Positions 15,191 to 22,315 are shown, counted from the stretch's first letter. The stretch: DNA of 35,200 nt from an uncultured Anaeroplasma sp. (GCA_934216145.1 CAKQBG010000016.1:1-35200), one strand, 5' to 3'. Notes: generated by a model from the sequence alone, not told the origin. A program made the numbers and translations.

Positions 15191-17721
15191 TAGGCATTAA
15201 CAACCTTTTTGGCATCCTTGTATTTATTGTAAAAATGAATACCGAAGCCTGAAAGTACTGCTAGTGCTAAGAAAATAAATGATGTCCACCAATAAGCTAA
15301 TACTAAATAACAAATCATAGAAGCAACATAAGATGTAACTAACCAGAATACAATTGTTCCACCAAATTTCTTCTTTTGTAATTCACCCTTTGCAGTAGCA
15401 ACTGATGCAAAGCATGGAATAGTTGTCATATTAAATACAATGAAAGCAATTAATGCTGGCCATGAAACATCAGTATTTCTGATCATTTGAATTGAAGCAG
15501 AAACACCTTCTTCATCAAGATTAACTATATATAGATCTAAGTAGCTTTCTGCATTTAAATCAGTTTTTGTTGTTGTACATTGTGCTAATACTGTAAATGT
15601 TGAAATAACATTTTCCTTGGCAATTAAGCCTGTACCGGCAGCAACACCGAAAATCCAACCATTTTCATTTAATTGTGAACCAAATCCAAGTGGTGTAAAT
15701 ACTGGGGCAATAAGTTGACCTAAACCAGCTAAAATAGAATCTGATGTATCAAGATAATCCTTATCGTTAGTTAAAGACATATACTCTTCACTTGCAGCAT
15801 AGAATACAGTTTTTAATACTTCCTCGTATTTGGCCTTTTCTTCATCCTCAAGCTCTAAATAAGAAGACATTACTGTTTCTAAAGTAAGTTCATCCTCTCC
15901 TTCAAAATCCTCATTTAATGCTAATACAGAGGCTTTAAATTCTTCTTCCTCCATCTTCTCACTAAATGTATCATCAGCAAGCTCAAGTACATCTATTTGT
16001 TCAATATAATGCCAATTCCAAGTAAATGATTGGAAGAACCAAATAACAATAGTTGAAGCTAAAATAATAGTAAATGCTTTTTTAACATAATGCTTAAGCT
16101 TATCCCACATATGGAACATTAAAGACTTAAACTTAGGAGCATGATATTGAGGTAATTCCATAATGAATGGAGGTACCTTACCACGCATTGTAGTATTACG
16201 CATAATAATAACTGTTATTATAGCAGTAATAATACCAACTAAATACATTGAATATGTAATAATATCTACATTAGGGAAGCTAAATACCTCACAAATACCA
16301 CCAGCAATAGCTGTTAATATAGGAAGCTTAGCTCCACATGAGAAGAATGGAATAACACGAATAGTAGCAGTTCTTTCATTATCATCAGCTAATGTTCTTG
16401 TATTGATCATTGCAGGTACACCACAACCAAAGCCCATAATCATAGGCATAAATGCTCTACCTGATAGACCAAATCTTCTGAAGACTCTATCAAGAATGAA
16501 GGCAACACGAGCCATATAACCAGAATCCTCAAGAATTGAAAAGAATAAGAATAATAATAGAATTTGTGGAATAAATGATAATACACTAAATACACCAGCA
16601 AGCATACCATCACAAACTAAACCAGATACCCAACCTGGTGCAGAAGATAACCAGCCTTGTACAACACCAGTAAACCAATCAGTAATATTTGTTAATAATG
16701 ATTGTAAAATTACACCTGGAGAATTAATTCCAGCATCAGTCCAAATTAAACCTTCAAATATTGAACCTTCAAATGAAGGATGAACATTTGAGAATAAACC
16801 ACCTAAATAGAATAAATTCTCAGAGAATGTTAAATGGAATATTAAGAATAGAATTACTAAGAAAATAGGAATACCAGCCCATTTGTTAGTTAATACCTTA
16901 TCAATCTTATCAGATTTAGTAAGTCCTAATTCTTTATTTTCCTTATTAATTACCTTTTTAGTTGAATAATGCTTTGATATATATGAATATCTTGAATCAG
17001 CTATAACTGCTTCAATATCATCACCAAATGTTTCATCATTAAATGTTTTCTTGAATTCATCAACTATTTTAGTTAATTCCTTATGATTAGAAACTTCAAT
17101 TTCATCATTCTCAGCAAGCTTTATTGCATGGAATAATGGACTTTCAACCTCTAAGCCCTTGAAGGCTCTTGTGATATCATTAATTAAATGACTAATGCTT
17201 GTACCCTCAAGAATAGTCTTACCAGTACGCTTCTTTAATGATTCATTATAAGCATGCTGCATCATTTCATCAATACCCTTTTCAGTTTGTGCTGAAATAG
17301 CAAATACTGGTACACCAATTTCCTTTGATAAAGCCTCTATATCAATCTTATCTCCATTCTTTTCAACAAGATCAATCATATTTAACGCAATAACCATTGG
17401 AACATCAATTTCCATTAATTGTGTTGTTAAATATAGGTTTCTTTCTAGGTTTGTTGCATCTACAACATTAATAATACAATCTGGCTTTTCATCAAGAATA
17501 TAATTTCTTGAAATTACCTCCTCTGGAGTATATGGAGATAATGAGTAAATACCAGGTAGGTCTACAATGGATATAGGCTCATTACATTTCTTGTATGTAC
17601 CCTCCTTCTTATCAACTGTAACACCAGGCCAGTTACCAACATGTGCTGTTGAACCTGTTAAAGCATTGAATAGGGTTGTTTTACCACAGTTTGGGTTACC
17701 CGCTAACGCAAAGTGCTTCAT
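15190..17721 (-). CDS. feoB: Ferrous iron transport protein B, with an acidic insertion
   Basis: FeoB imports Fe(II). The N-terminal G domain has G1 GNPNCGKTTLFNALTG (about 8-23), G3 DLPG near 54, and G4 NMID near 114, followed by the helical GDI-like region. The membrane part has the gate motifs GFGCGVPAMINTRTL and FFSCGAKLPIL, whose cysteines are thought to handle iron. With 843 residues it is longer than the 650-750 usual in Firmicutes. The excess is largely an acidic stretch at about 578-658 (rich in Glu and Asp), between a membrane helix ending FQSFTWNWHYIEQ and the next one. The gene overlaps feoA and the downstream Cys-rich gene by TAATG. Iron control is expected from the operators upstream of the operon. 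Confidence 0.97.
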   Translation of the reverse strand: MKHFALAGNPNCGKTTLFNALTGSTAHVGNWPGVTVDKKEGTYKKCNEPISIVDLPGIYSLSPYTPEEVISRNYILDEKPDCIINVVDATNLERNLYLTTQLMEIDVPMVIALNMIDLVEKNGDKIDIEALSKEIGVPVFAISAQTEKGIDEMMQHAYNESLKKRTGKTILEGTSISHLINDITRAFKGLEVESPLFHAIKLAENDEIEVSNHKELTKIVDEFKKTFNDETFGDDIEAVIADSRYSYISKHYSTKKVINKENKELGLTKSDKIDKVLTNKWAGIPIFLVILFLIFHLTFSENLFYLGGLFSNVHPSFEGSIFEGLIWTDAGINSPGVILQSLLTNITDWFTGVVQGWLSSAPGWVSGLVCDGMLAGVFSVLSFIPQILLLFLFFSILEDSGYMARVAFILDRVFRRFGLSGRAFMPMIMGFGCGVPAMINTRTLADDNERTATIRVIPFFSCGAKLPILTAIAGGICEVFSFPNVDIITYSMYLVGIITAIITVIIMRNTTMRGKVPPFIMELPQYHAPKFKSLMFHMWDKLKHYVKKAFTIILASTIVIWFFQSFTWNWHYIEQIDVLELADDTFSEKMEEEEFKASVLALNEDFEGEDELTLETVMSSYLELEDEEKAKYEEVLKTVFYAASEEYMSLTNDKDYLDTSDSILAGLGQLIAPVFTPLGFGSQLNENGWIFGVAAGTGLIAKENVISTFTVLAQCTTTKTDLNAESYLDLYIVNLDEEGVSASIQMIRNTDVSWPALIAFIVFNMTTIPCFASVATAKGELQKKKFGGTIVFWLVTSYVASMICYLVLAYWWTSFIFLALAVLSGFGIHFYNKYKDAKKVVNA

Positions 17722-17957
17722 TATTTTGTTACCTCCTCACATAAAACTAACTCAGCTTCATCTTTTCTTAAAGTTAATTCATATCCTCTTAAAGTAACTT
17801 CAATTGGATCACCTAATGGAGCCTTTTTTCTTAAATAAAATTCAGCTCCAGGAGTAATTCCCATGTCGAATAATCTTCTTCTAACTCTTCCTTCTCCTAA
17901 AACCTTTTTAACAATGCCGAATTCACCAACGATAAATTCATTAAGCTTTTTTTCCAT
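17721..17957 (-). CDS. feoA: FeoA, ferrous iron transport accessory protein
   Basis: This is a 78-residue SH3-like beta-barrel protein with the FeoA pattern: GEFGIVKKVLGEGRVRRRLFDMG, then ITPGAEFYLRKKAPLGDPIEV and GYELTLRKDEAE. FeoA binds or modulates FeoB at the inner face of the membrane. It is the second of two feoA genes and is coupled to feoB by the overlap TAATG. Its ribosome site is GGGTGAGAG close to the ATG. It keeps the family features better than the first copy. Confidence 0.94.
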   Translation of the reverse strand: MEKKLNEFIVGEFGIVKKVLGEGRVRRRLFDMGITPGAEFYLRKKAPLGDPIEVTLRGYELTLRKDEAELVLCEEVTK

Positions 17958-17971
17958 ACTCTCACCCTTTC

Positions 17972-18190
17972 TTACATTGTTGTAACAACTATCTTAGTTG
18001 CTAAAGTCTTATCTAGTGCTAATCTGCCTTCTTTTACCTTACAAATAACACTACCACCTGATACCGATAAAATAGTAATCTCAGAGTTAATAGTGATACC
18101 TAATGACTCTAAATGCTTTTTTACCTTCTCATCAGCTAATATTTTAATTATCTTAAGTAAAACATTACATGGTGCAATAACTAATGGCAT
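17972..18190 (-). CDS. feoA: Second FeoA-domain protein, first gene of the feo operon
   Basis: The 72-residue protein opens MPLVIAPCNVLLKIIKILAD. It continues with KKHLESLGITINSEITILSV and GGSVICKVKEGRLALDKTLA, a typical short FeoA domain of the type that precedes a longer FeoA in many Firmicute feo operons. It lies 14 bases before the second feoA and carries the operon's first ribosome site (AAGGAG, 11 bases upstream of the ATG). It may be the partner of the second FeoA in a FeoB complex, but the division of labour is not known. Confidence 0.9.
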   Translation of the reverse strand: MPLVIAPCNVLLKIIKILADEKVKKHLESLGITINSEITILSVSGGSVICKVKEGRLALDKTLATKIVVTTM

Positions 18191-18208
18191 CTTAATTCAC
18201 ACTCCTTC

Positions 18209-18295
18209 GTAAGTTTTGACTAACTCTGAATCATTAATAAAAGTTAGTAAAAACTAACCATTTCTATTCTACAACTCAATATATATAAAGTCAAC
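18209..18295 (-). promoter_or_regulatory. feo promoter with two iron-type operator boxes
   Basis: The promoter boxes are TTGACT (18295-18290) and TAGAAT (18272-18267) with a 17-base spacer. Box 1, GTTAG-N6-CTAAC (18244-18259), lies directly after the -10 box, across the start of transcription. Box 2, GTAAG-N6-CTAAC (18209-18224), has one mismatch and lies exactly 35 bp further downstream. The same two-box layout precedes the DUF3793-flavodoxin operon. The half-sites resemble those of DtxR/IdeR-type metal repressors, but the 6-base spacing is not their classic form. The regulator is not in the window. Confidence 0.75.
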
Positions 18296-18311
18296 ATATT
18301 TTAAATAAAAA

Positions 18312-18330
18312 AATAGGAAAATCCCTTATT
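18312..18330 (-). terminator. Weak terminator after the frameshifted small gene
   Basis: An imperfect AT-rich stem, AATAGG with CCTTATT, is followed by a run of T on the minus strand. It sits between the small gene and the feo promoter. Confidence 0.4.
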
Positions 18331-18404
18331 TATATTATATATTCATAAAAATTAAAAAAGTTCTTTCCACGATTAGTTGACAAACTTCTTTCTAAATAAT
18401 GCTA

Positions 18405-18625
18405 TTACACAATTCCGAATTCATATTCATACAATCCTTCATTCTTATGAATAACATTAAAACCAACACTAAAAAATACATTGGCAAAAATTTTAACTCG
18501 ATGTTGCAGTTTCCAAGCACTAGTTTTTCTATTATAATCACTCAATTTAGGGTCCATCATGTTTGGATGACCCCAATCAATATTTTGCACCGAAACATCT
18601 TTTTTTCGATTTCACTGTAACTCAT
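18405..18625 (-). pseudogene. Small gene read only with a -1 shift at A_AAA_AAG
   Basis: An excellent ribosome site, AGGAGG, lies 8 bases before ATG 18625. The zero frame stops after 22 codons (TGA near 18557). A -1 shift at the heptamer A_AAA_AAG (18605-18599) joins it to an open frame that reaches TAA at 18405. The product would have 73 residues containing DVSVQNIDWGHPNMMDPK and FFSVGFNVIHKNEGLYEYEF. The downstream frame alone would have only a GTG with no ribosome site. I recognise no family. It may be a natural programmed frameshift, transcript slippage, a sequencing error or a decayed gene. A possible stem (GGGTCATC with GATGGACCC) lies downstream, though further away than is usual for frameshift signals. 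Base composition is less AT-rich than its surroundings. Confidence 0.45.
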
Positions 18626-18630
18626 AATAA

Positions 18631-18671
18631 ATACCTCCTGCAATCCTAATTATAGAATTAATAGGAGGTAT
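18631..18671. repeat. Inverted repeat made of two ribosome-site sequences
   Basis: ATACCTCCT (18631-18639) and AGGAGGTAT (18663-18671) are perfect 9-bp arms 23 bases apart. On the minus strand the second arm is the ribosome site of the small frameshifted gene, so the repeat could hide it in a hairpin. On the plus strand a mirrored AGGAGG precedes an ATG at 18678, but no convincing gene follows. Confidence 0.6.
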
Positions 18672-18712
18672 GAATCAATGCATTTTATTTTTAACTTTTA
18701 TCTTTTTAGTGC

Positions 18713-18741
18713 TGCCTTAGTAGAAATACTAAGGTATTTTT
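18713..18741 (+). terminator. Plus-strand hairpin with a T-rich tail
   Basis: The arms CCTTAGTA and TACTAAGG surround GAAA and are followed by TATTTTTATTT. It looks like a plus-strand terminator, but no plus-strand gene with good support precedes it. Confidence 0.45.
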
Positions 18742-18805
18742 ATTTCCGTCGCATATTATACGCATACTATATATTTATAAAATTTCAAATTAATAAAATA
18801 AACTA

Positions 18806-18837
18806 TAAAAAAAAATCTAAAGCAAAGTACTTTAGAT
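18806..18837 (-). terminator. Intrinsic terminator of rpsD
   Basis: The arms ATCTAAAG (18815-18822) and CTTTAGAT (18830-18837) are followed on the minus strand by nine T residues (18814-18806), just after the rpsD stop. Confidence 0.85.
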
Positions 18838-18849
18838 CTTTTTTCATTA

Positions 18850-19452
18850 TTATGCTCTATTGTAGAACTCGACGATTTGTTGTTCGTTGATTTCAGGTAA
18901 GAATTCGCTTCTTTCTGGTAATCTAACGAATGTACCAGTCATTGTAGTCTCATCATATGAAACATATTCAGCTCTAGCAAGCTTAGCTGCTAATGATTCC
19001 TTAACAACCTTTAAGCCCTTTGAAGTTTCCTTAACAGAAATCTTTTGACCAGGTTGTACACGGTAAGAAGGAATATCAACCTTTTTGCCATCTACTATAA
19101 TATGACCATGGTTTACTAATTGACGAGCTTGTGCTCTAGTTGTAGCAAATCCTAAACGATATACTAGATTGTCTAAACGGCATTCTAATAACTTAAGGAA
19201 ATTAACACCAGTCATACCTTCCATCTTTGATGCTTCGTTGAAAGTCTTAACGAATTGCTTTTCAGATACACCATATGTGAATCTTACTTTTTGCTTCTCT
19301 TGTAACTGAGTAGCATACTCTTTTAATTTAGCACGTTTTGCGCCATGTTGACCTGGAGCATATTTTCTCTTAACTAGTTCTTTACCAGTTTCGCTGATTG
19401 AATAACCTAAACGACGAGAAACCTTCCAGCTTGAACCTGTGAATCTTGACAT
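18850..19452 (-). CDS. rpsD: 30S ribosomal protein S4
   Basis: S4 starts assembly of the 30S subunit by binding the 5' domain of 16S rRNA. The 200-residue protein is full length. It has the N-terminal [10 protein letters not shown] and KYAPGQHG region, then the S4 RNA-binding domain with [27 protein letters not shown] (about 92-118) and the end segment [16 protein letters not shown]. It lacks the N-terminal zinc-binding cysteines seen in some S4 variants. The start has AGGAGG 7 bases upstream. It is a single-gene unit, as in Bacillus, behind a structured leader that probably lets S4 repress its own synthesis. Confidence 0.98.
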   Translation of the reverse strand: MSRFTGSSWKVSRRLGYSISETGKELVKRKYAPGQHGAKRAKLKEYATQLQEKQKVRFTYGVSEKQFVKTFNEASKMEGMTGVNFLKLLECRLDNLVYRLGFATTRAQARQLVNHGHIIVDGKKVDIPSYRVQPGQKISVKETSKGLKVVKESLAAKLARAEYVSYDETTMTGTFVRLPERSEFLPEINEQQIVEFYNRA

Positions 19453-19625
19453 TTAAATGTCCTCCTATAAAAATTTATTATTTTTCTGGGAGTAAATTGT
19501 CTGGCTTAAATAAGTAGTTCATCTTAAATTAAATGTTCACCAACAAGCAGCGGAGGTTACTAATTAAACAATTGAGCTTTAAGATGATATTCTGCCTAGT
19601 ATAAGCTGCTGCTTTTTACCCACGC
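19453..19625 (-). promoter_or_regulatory. Ribosomal protein S4 leader RNA with pseudoknot pairing
   Basis: The 5' leader of about 170 nt contains two long-range pairings in interleaved order on the minus strand. AAGCAGC (19614-19608) pairs with GCTGCTT (19551-19545), and CATCTTAAA (19586-19578) pairs with TTTAAGATG (19528-19520). Because the partners alternate they form a pseudoknot. Nested S4-binding pseudoknots are known in S4 autoregulatory leaders of Bacillus and E. coli. Membership in the Rfam Firmicute S4 leader family is likely but was not tested. Confidence 0.75.
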
Positions 19626-19631
19626 TATAAT

Positions 19632-19660
19632 ATATTACTACATTTTTAAACCATTGTCAA
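19632..19660 (-). promoter_or_regulatory. rpsD promoter
   Basis: There is a perfect -35 TTGACA (19660-19655) and a -10 TAATAT (19637-19632) with a 17-base spacer. The leader is expected to start near 19625. Between this promoter and the ZIP gene (19661-19837) I see only AT-rich sequence with a weak hairpin near 19819-19833. Confidence 0.75.
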
Positions 19661-19837
19661 ACTTTTTTCACACAATTTTTCATACCTTTAGTTCCTTTAG
19701 CTATAAAATCAAATTAGAATTATAATAATTTACCTTTATTTATGGCTGTAATGTAATTTTGATACACATCTATAGTTTCATCACTCTACATTAATACTAA
19801 TAATTCGTTAAATTTTAGTTTATTTTATAAACAAATT

Positions 19838-20587
19838 TTATCCTAATGTAAGATCTAAAATCATCATAATAATAAATCCTACTGTAAATCCTATAGTTGC
19901 TAAATTAGTATGTCTACCATTTTGACATTCAGGAATAAGCTCCTCTACTATAACATAAATCATAGCACCTGCCGCAAAGCTAAGCATATATGGTAAAATC
20001 GGTACAAATATGCTCGCAAGTAAAATTGTTATTACTGCAGAAATAGGCTCTACTATACCAGACAATACCCCTATTAAAAATGATTTCCCCTTTGAATAAC
20101 CCTTAGCCTCTAGTGGCATAGAAACAATCGCACCCTCTGGAAAATTTTGAATCGCAATTCCAATAGCCAATGTTAATGCTGCAAGCATTGTTGTAGAATT
20201 CTCTAAAGCTCCCGCAAAAATTACACCAACAGCCATTCCTTCTGGAATATTATGAATAGTAATGGCTAAAATCATCATTGATTTTTTCTTACCTCCATTA
20301 TCCTCAATATATAAATGAGGTGTAAAAAAATCAATAATAAATAAAAACAATATTCCCAAAGAAAAGCCTATAGTAGTTGGAATAAACGGTAATATTCCTC
20401 TTTCTTCACTAGCTTCTATTGCTGGTATTAATAAGCTCCAAATAGATGCTGCAAGCATTACTCCTGCTGAAAAGCCTAATAAAAATTTCTCAACCTTAGG
20501 ATTTATTTTCTCCTTTAGAAAAAATACCATTAGTGCTCCTAAAGATGTACCTAAAAAGGGTAAAAAAAGTCCCCAAAAAATCTCCAT
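19838..20587 (-). CDS. ZIP family metal transporter (ZupT-like)
   Basis: The 249-residue membrane protein has about eight hydrophobic helices. The two metal-site helices are clear: HNIPEGMAVG near 112-121 and QNFPEGAIVS near 147-156, which form the binuclear site of ZIP carriers. Gln replaces the second His, as is common in bacterial ZupT-like and GufA-like proteins. A later helix has VEELIPE. The loop between the early helices is short and not His-rich. It imports divalent metals such as zinc, iron or manganese; which one is not readable. No GTTAG-N6-CTAAC box was found upstream, so it may not belong to the iron group seen nearby. It is divergent from yidD. Confidence 0.9.
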   Translation of the reverse strand: MEIFWGLFLPFLGTSLGALMVFFLKEKINPKVEKFLLGFSAGVMLAASIWSLLIPAIEASEERGILPFIPTTIGFSLGILFLFIIDFFTPHLYIEDNGGKKKSMMILAITIHNIPEGMAVGVIFAGALENSTTMLAALTLAIGIAIQNFPEGAIVSMPLEAKGYSKGKSFLIGVLSGIVEPISAVITILLASIFVPILPYMLSFAAGAMIYVIVEELIPECQNGRHTNLATIGFTVGFIIMMILDLTLG

Positions 20588-20803
20588 ACAACCACTTCCA
20601 AATTATAATATTCAATAATTTATAAGTGTTCTATTAATAAAGCCTAAAAGATTTATTTTTAAAAATTTATAACGTTAAATTATTTTTATTTACTATTTCT
20701 ATTATCTATTATAAATAAGAGTATAACTTATTAATTTATCCATATTAATATTTATTAATTAATAAACAATATTTAAACTAAATCTATATTATGATATTTT
20801 GTA

Positions 20804-20832
20804 ATGACAAATTAAAAATAATATTCTATAAT
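20804..20832 (+). promoter_or_regulatory. yidD promoter
   Basis: The boxes ATGACA (20804-20809) and TATAAT (20827-20832) have a 17-base spacer and lie 19 bases before the ATG. The rest of the ZIP-yidD gap (20588-20803) is AT-rich and shows nothing clear. Confidence 0.65.
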
Positions 20833-20850
20833 TTAAATAAGGAGGCAGCA

Positions 20851-21096
20851 ATGAAAAACAAATTACCATTAAAGCTGATAGATTTCTATCAAAAGGGAAT
20901 ATCTCCTAATAGTCCTCCAAAATGTCGATTTACCCCCACATGTAGTAATTACGCTAAGGAATGCTACCAAAAATTCAATTTTACTAAAGCTTCATTTCTT
21001 GTAAGTAAAAGATTATTAAAATGTAATCCCTTATTTAAGGGGGGCTATGACCCCGTACCAGAGCCAAAGAAAAAGGATAATGATTCAAACAATTAA
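20851..21096 (+). CDS. yidD: Membrane protein insertion efficiency factor YidD
   Basis: YidD is a small, membrane-associated helper of YidC-dependent protein insertion. The 81-residue protein shows [27 protein letters not shown], with the conserved Cys pair, then [20 protein letters not shown]. The ATG at 20851 is chosen because GGAGG lies 5 bases before it; an upstream in-frame ATG at 20791 has no ribosome site and would precede the promoter. The common neighbours rnpA and yidC are absent. The terminator hairpin begins within the gene and the stop codon lies in its loop. Confidence 0.93.
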   Translation: MKNKLPLKLIDFYQKGISPNSPPKCRFTPTCSNYAKECYQKFNFTKASFLVSKRLLKCNPLFKGGYDPVPEPKKKDNDSNN

Positions 21097-21114
21097 AATC
21101 ATTATCCTTTTTTT
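21075..21114. terminator. Bidirectional terminator of yidD and flavodoxin
   Basis: The perfect 11-bp arms GGATAATGATT (21075-21085) and AATCATTATCC (21097-21107) are followed by T residues on plus, with a mirrored A/T run for the minus-strand flavodoxin gene. It includes the 3' end of yidD. Confidence 0.85.
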
Positions 21115-21117
21115 AAT

Positions 21118-21519
21118 TTACTGTAACTTACTTAAGAATTCACTATATTCGCTTGGATCTAAAGCTGAATCATCACCATTAGCAGTTAATGTTGCTACAA
21201 CATTTCCGCCTAATGCCTCTGCTTCATCCTTCCAATTTCTCATCCATTCTCCATCGCCCCAGCCATAAGAACCAAATAACGCAAGATTCTTACCAGCTAA
21301 AGAGCTCATGCTAGCTTCGAAGAATGGTTTGAACTCATCCTCTTCTAGTTCCTCAGCTCCCATTGCAGGACAACCAAATACAACAACATCATACTTCTCT
21401 AAATCATCGGGATTTGCTTCACTAACACTTAATGCTTGATATCCTGTATCAGCTGAAAGCTTATTCGCAATAGCCTCTGTGTTTCCTGTTCCACTCCAAT
21501 ATACAATAATTCCACTCAT
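21118..21519 (-). CDS. Short-chain flavodoxin
   Basis: This 133-residue FMN-binding electron carrier can stand in for ferredoxin when iron is short. The phosphate loop is WSGTGNTEAIAN (about 8-19), the first flavin loop is near FGCPAMGAEE, and the second flavin-contact region is FGSYGWGDGEWM near 86-97. The protein is strongly acidic, as is usual. Codon choice is noticeably more GC-rich than in its neighbours, which suggests high expression. It lies 15 bases after the DUF3793 gene and shares its promoter with two operator boxes of the feo type. That supports production under iron limitation. Confidence 0.93.
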   Translation of the reverse strand: MSGIIVYWSGTGNTEAIANKLSADTGYQALSVSEANPDDLEKYDVVVFGCPAMGAEELEEDEFKPFFEASMSSLAGKNLALFGSYGWGDGEWMRNWKDEAEALGGNVVATLTANGDDSALDPSEYSEFLSKLQ

Positions 21520-21534
21520 TTTTTTCTTTCTCCT

Positions 21535-22086
21535 TTATCTAAATATTCTTTCTATATTAAAGCCATTATCCAATAGCTTTATTACCACATTTCTACACTT
21601 ATTATATTTTTCAAATATTTTAAGCTTACCTTCAACATCATAATAAACCTTCCAAATACCTACATATAGGCATTCCTTATTTTTATCATTAAAGGCAATA
21701 ATATCATCTAGTGAGTATCCTAGAAAAACACCAATTTCATTTGGAAAATCCTTATTATTAGCTAATCTATCCTTTAAATATTCAAGCATACAATCCAATC
21801 CATCATAAACAGGATAACCATTTTCCTTTAAATATAGCATATTATCCTCTTTATAAACGGAATCTTCTAATACCTGTCTTTTATAAACCAAAATTAAAGC
21901 GTTATTTCTTGTTTTCTTTAAAACAATAAATTCATACCTAGGATTATATTTTTGATTTAGTTCATCGATCTCCTCTAACAAATTATCGTAAATATCGAAT
22001 CGACAATTTATTAAATTTGAAGCCTTTATCCCACAAATTGCAGGTGCACAATGATTTGCTAATAAATATGCTAAAGTATTACTCAT
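21535..22086 (-). CDS. DUF3793 family protein
   Basis: The 183-residue protein matches DUF3793 by its landmarks: HCAPAICGIKASNLINCRF near the start, FPNEIGVFLGYSLDDIIAF in the middle, then YVGIWKVYYD and FEKYNKCRNVVIKLLDNG near the end. The family is often found beside flavodoxin or iron-uptake genes in Firmicutes and its function is unknown. Conserved Cys residues (near 13, 18 and 28 and in the C-terminal YNKC) could bind a metal or haem, but this is inference. It is the first gene of an operon with flavodoxin, behind two GTTAG-N6-CTAAC operators. A GGAGG ribosome site lies 5 bases before the ATG. Confidence 0.85.
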   Translation of the reverse strand: MSNTLAYLLANHCAPAICGIKASNLINCRFDIYDNLLEEIDELNQKYNPRYEFIVLKKTRNNALILVYKRQVLEDSVYKEDNMLYLKENGYPVYDGLDCMLEYLKDRLANNKDFPNEIGVFLGYSLDDIIAFNDKNKECLYVGIWKVYYDVEGKLKIFEKYNKCRNVVIKLLDNGFNIERIFR

Positions 22087-22097
22087 GATACCTCCTA

Positions 22098-22184
22098 GTT
22101 AGATATAACTAACCTTTTTAAAAAAAATATAAGTTAGCAATAACTAACTATTTATATAATATATTAATATCTTACCATTGTCAA
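22098..22184 (-). promoter_or_regulatory. DUF3793-flavodoxin promoter with two perfect operator boxes
   Basis: The promoter boxes are TTGACA (22184-22179) and TATTAT (22161-22156) with a 17-base spacer. Box 1, GTTAG-N6-CTAAC (22133-22148), lies across the start of transcription. Box 2 (22098-22113) is also perfect and lies exactly 35 bp downstream, next to the ribosome site. The layout is the same as in the feo promoter. Confidence 0.8.
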
Positions 22185-22204
22185 GCATAATTTATAATTA
22201 AATA

Positions 22205-22315
22205 AAGAAAAAAGATAAGCTACATAAAGGGGATTTTGGCTTATCTTCTTCTTATCGAAAATATGGGGAGGGACAACAATCAGTATTCACTAATTGTGGT
22301 TAGCATAAACTAACT
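22205..22315 (-). ncRNA. Predicted iron-responsive C-rich small RNA
   Basis: A complete transcription unit without a protein gene. The start of transcription is expected near 22315, seven bases after the -10 box. The transcript of about 110 nt carries the C-rich patch CCCTCCCC (22272-22265), able to pair with GGAGG ribosome sites. It ends at a terminator with arms AAGATAAGC and GCTTATCTT (22247-22239 and 22220-22212), a loop containing TCCCC, and a T run. The only in-frame short frame, a 12-codon GTG frame, has no ribosome site. Its promoter is nearly the same as that of the flavodoxin operon. The design matches iron-sparing small RNAs such as FsrA of Bacillus, but no homology was tested. It could also be merely the end of the yolD transcript. 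Confidence 0.6.
22212..22247 (-). terminator. Terminator of the predicted small RNA
   Basis: The 9-bp arms have an 18-base loop that contains TCCCC, followed by TTTTTTC on the minus strand. It may also catch read-through from yolD, which has no terminator of its own. Confidence 0.75.

Noticed and set aside
16163..16519. 118-codon open frame on plus opposite feoB
   Set aside because: It mirrors hydrophobic feoB codons, has no ribosome site or promoter, and feoB is certain.
18399..18620. Open frame on plus opposite the frameshifted small gene
   Set aside because: It has no ribosome site, while the minus strand has an excellent one.
18678..18890. 70-codon plus-strand frame after AGGAGG
   Set aside because: The ribosome site is well spaced, but the frame runs through a plus-strand hairpin and the rpsD terminator into the end of rpsD, and the sequence is mostly Phe, Tyr, Ile and Lys as expected from random AT-rich DNA.
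21047..21268. Plus-strand frame overlapping the end of yidD and flavodoxin
   Set aside because: It crosses a terminator and is antisense to flavodoxin.
22257..22297. A 12-codon GTG frame inside the predicted small RNA
   Set aside because: No ribosome site precedes it, so a small RNA that does not code for protein is the simpler reading; a regulatory peptide is not fully excluded.
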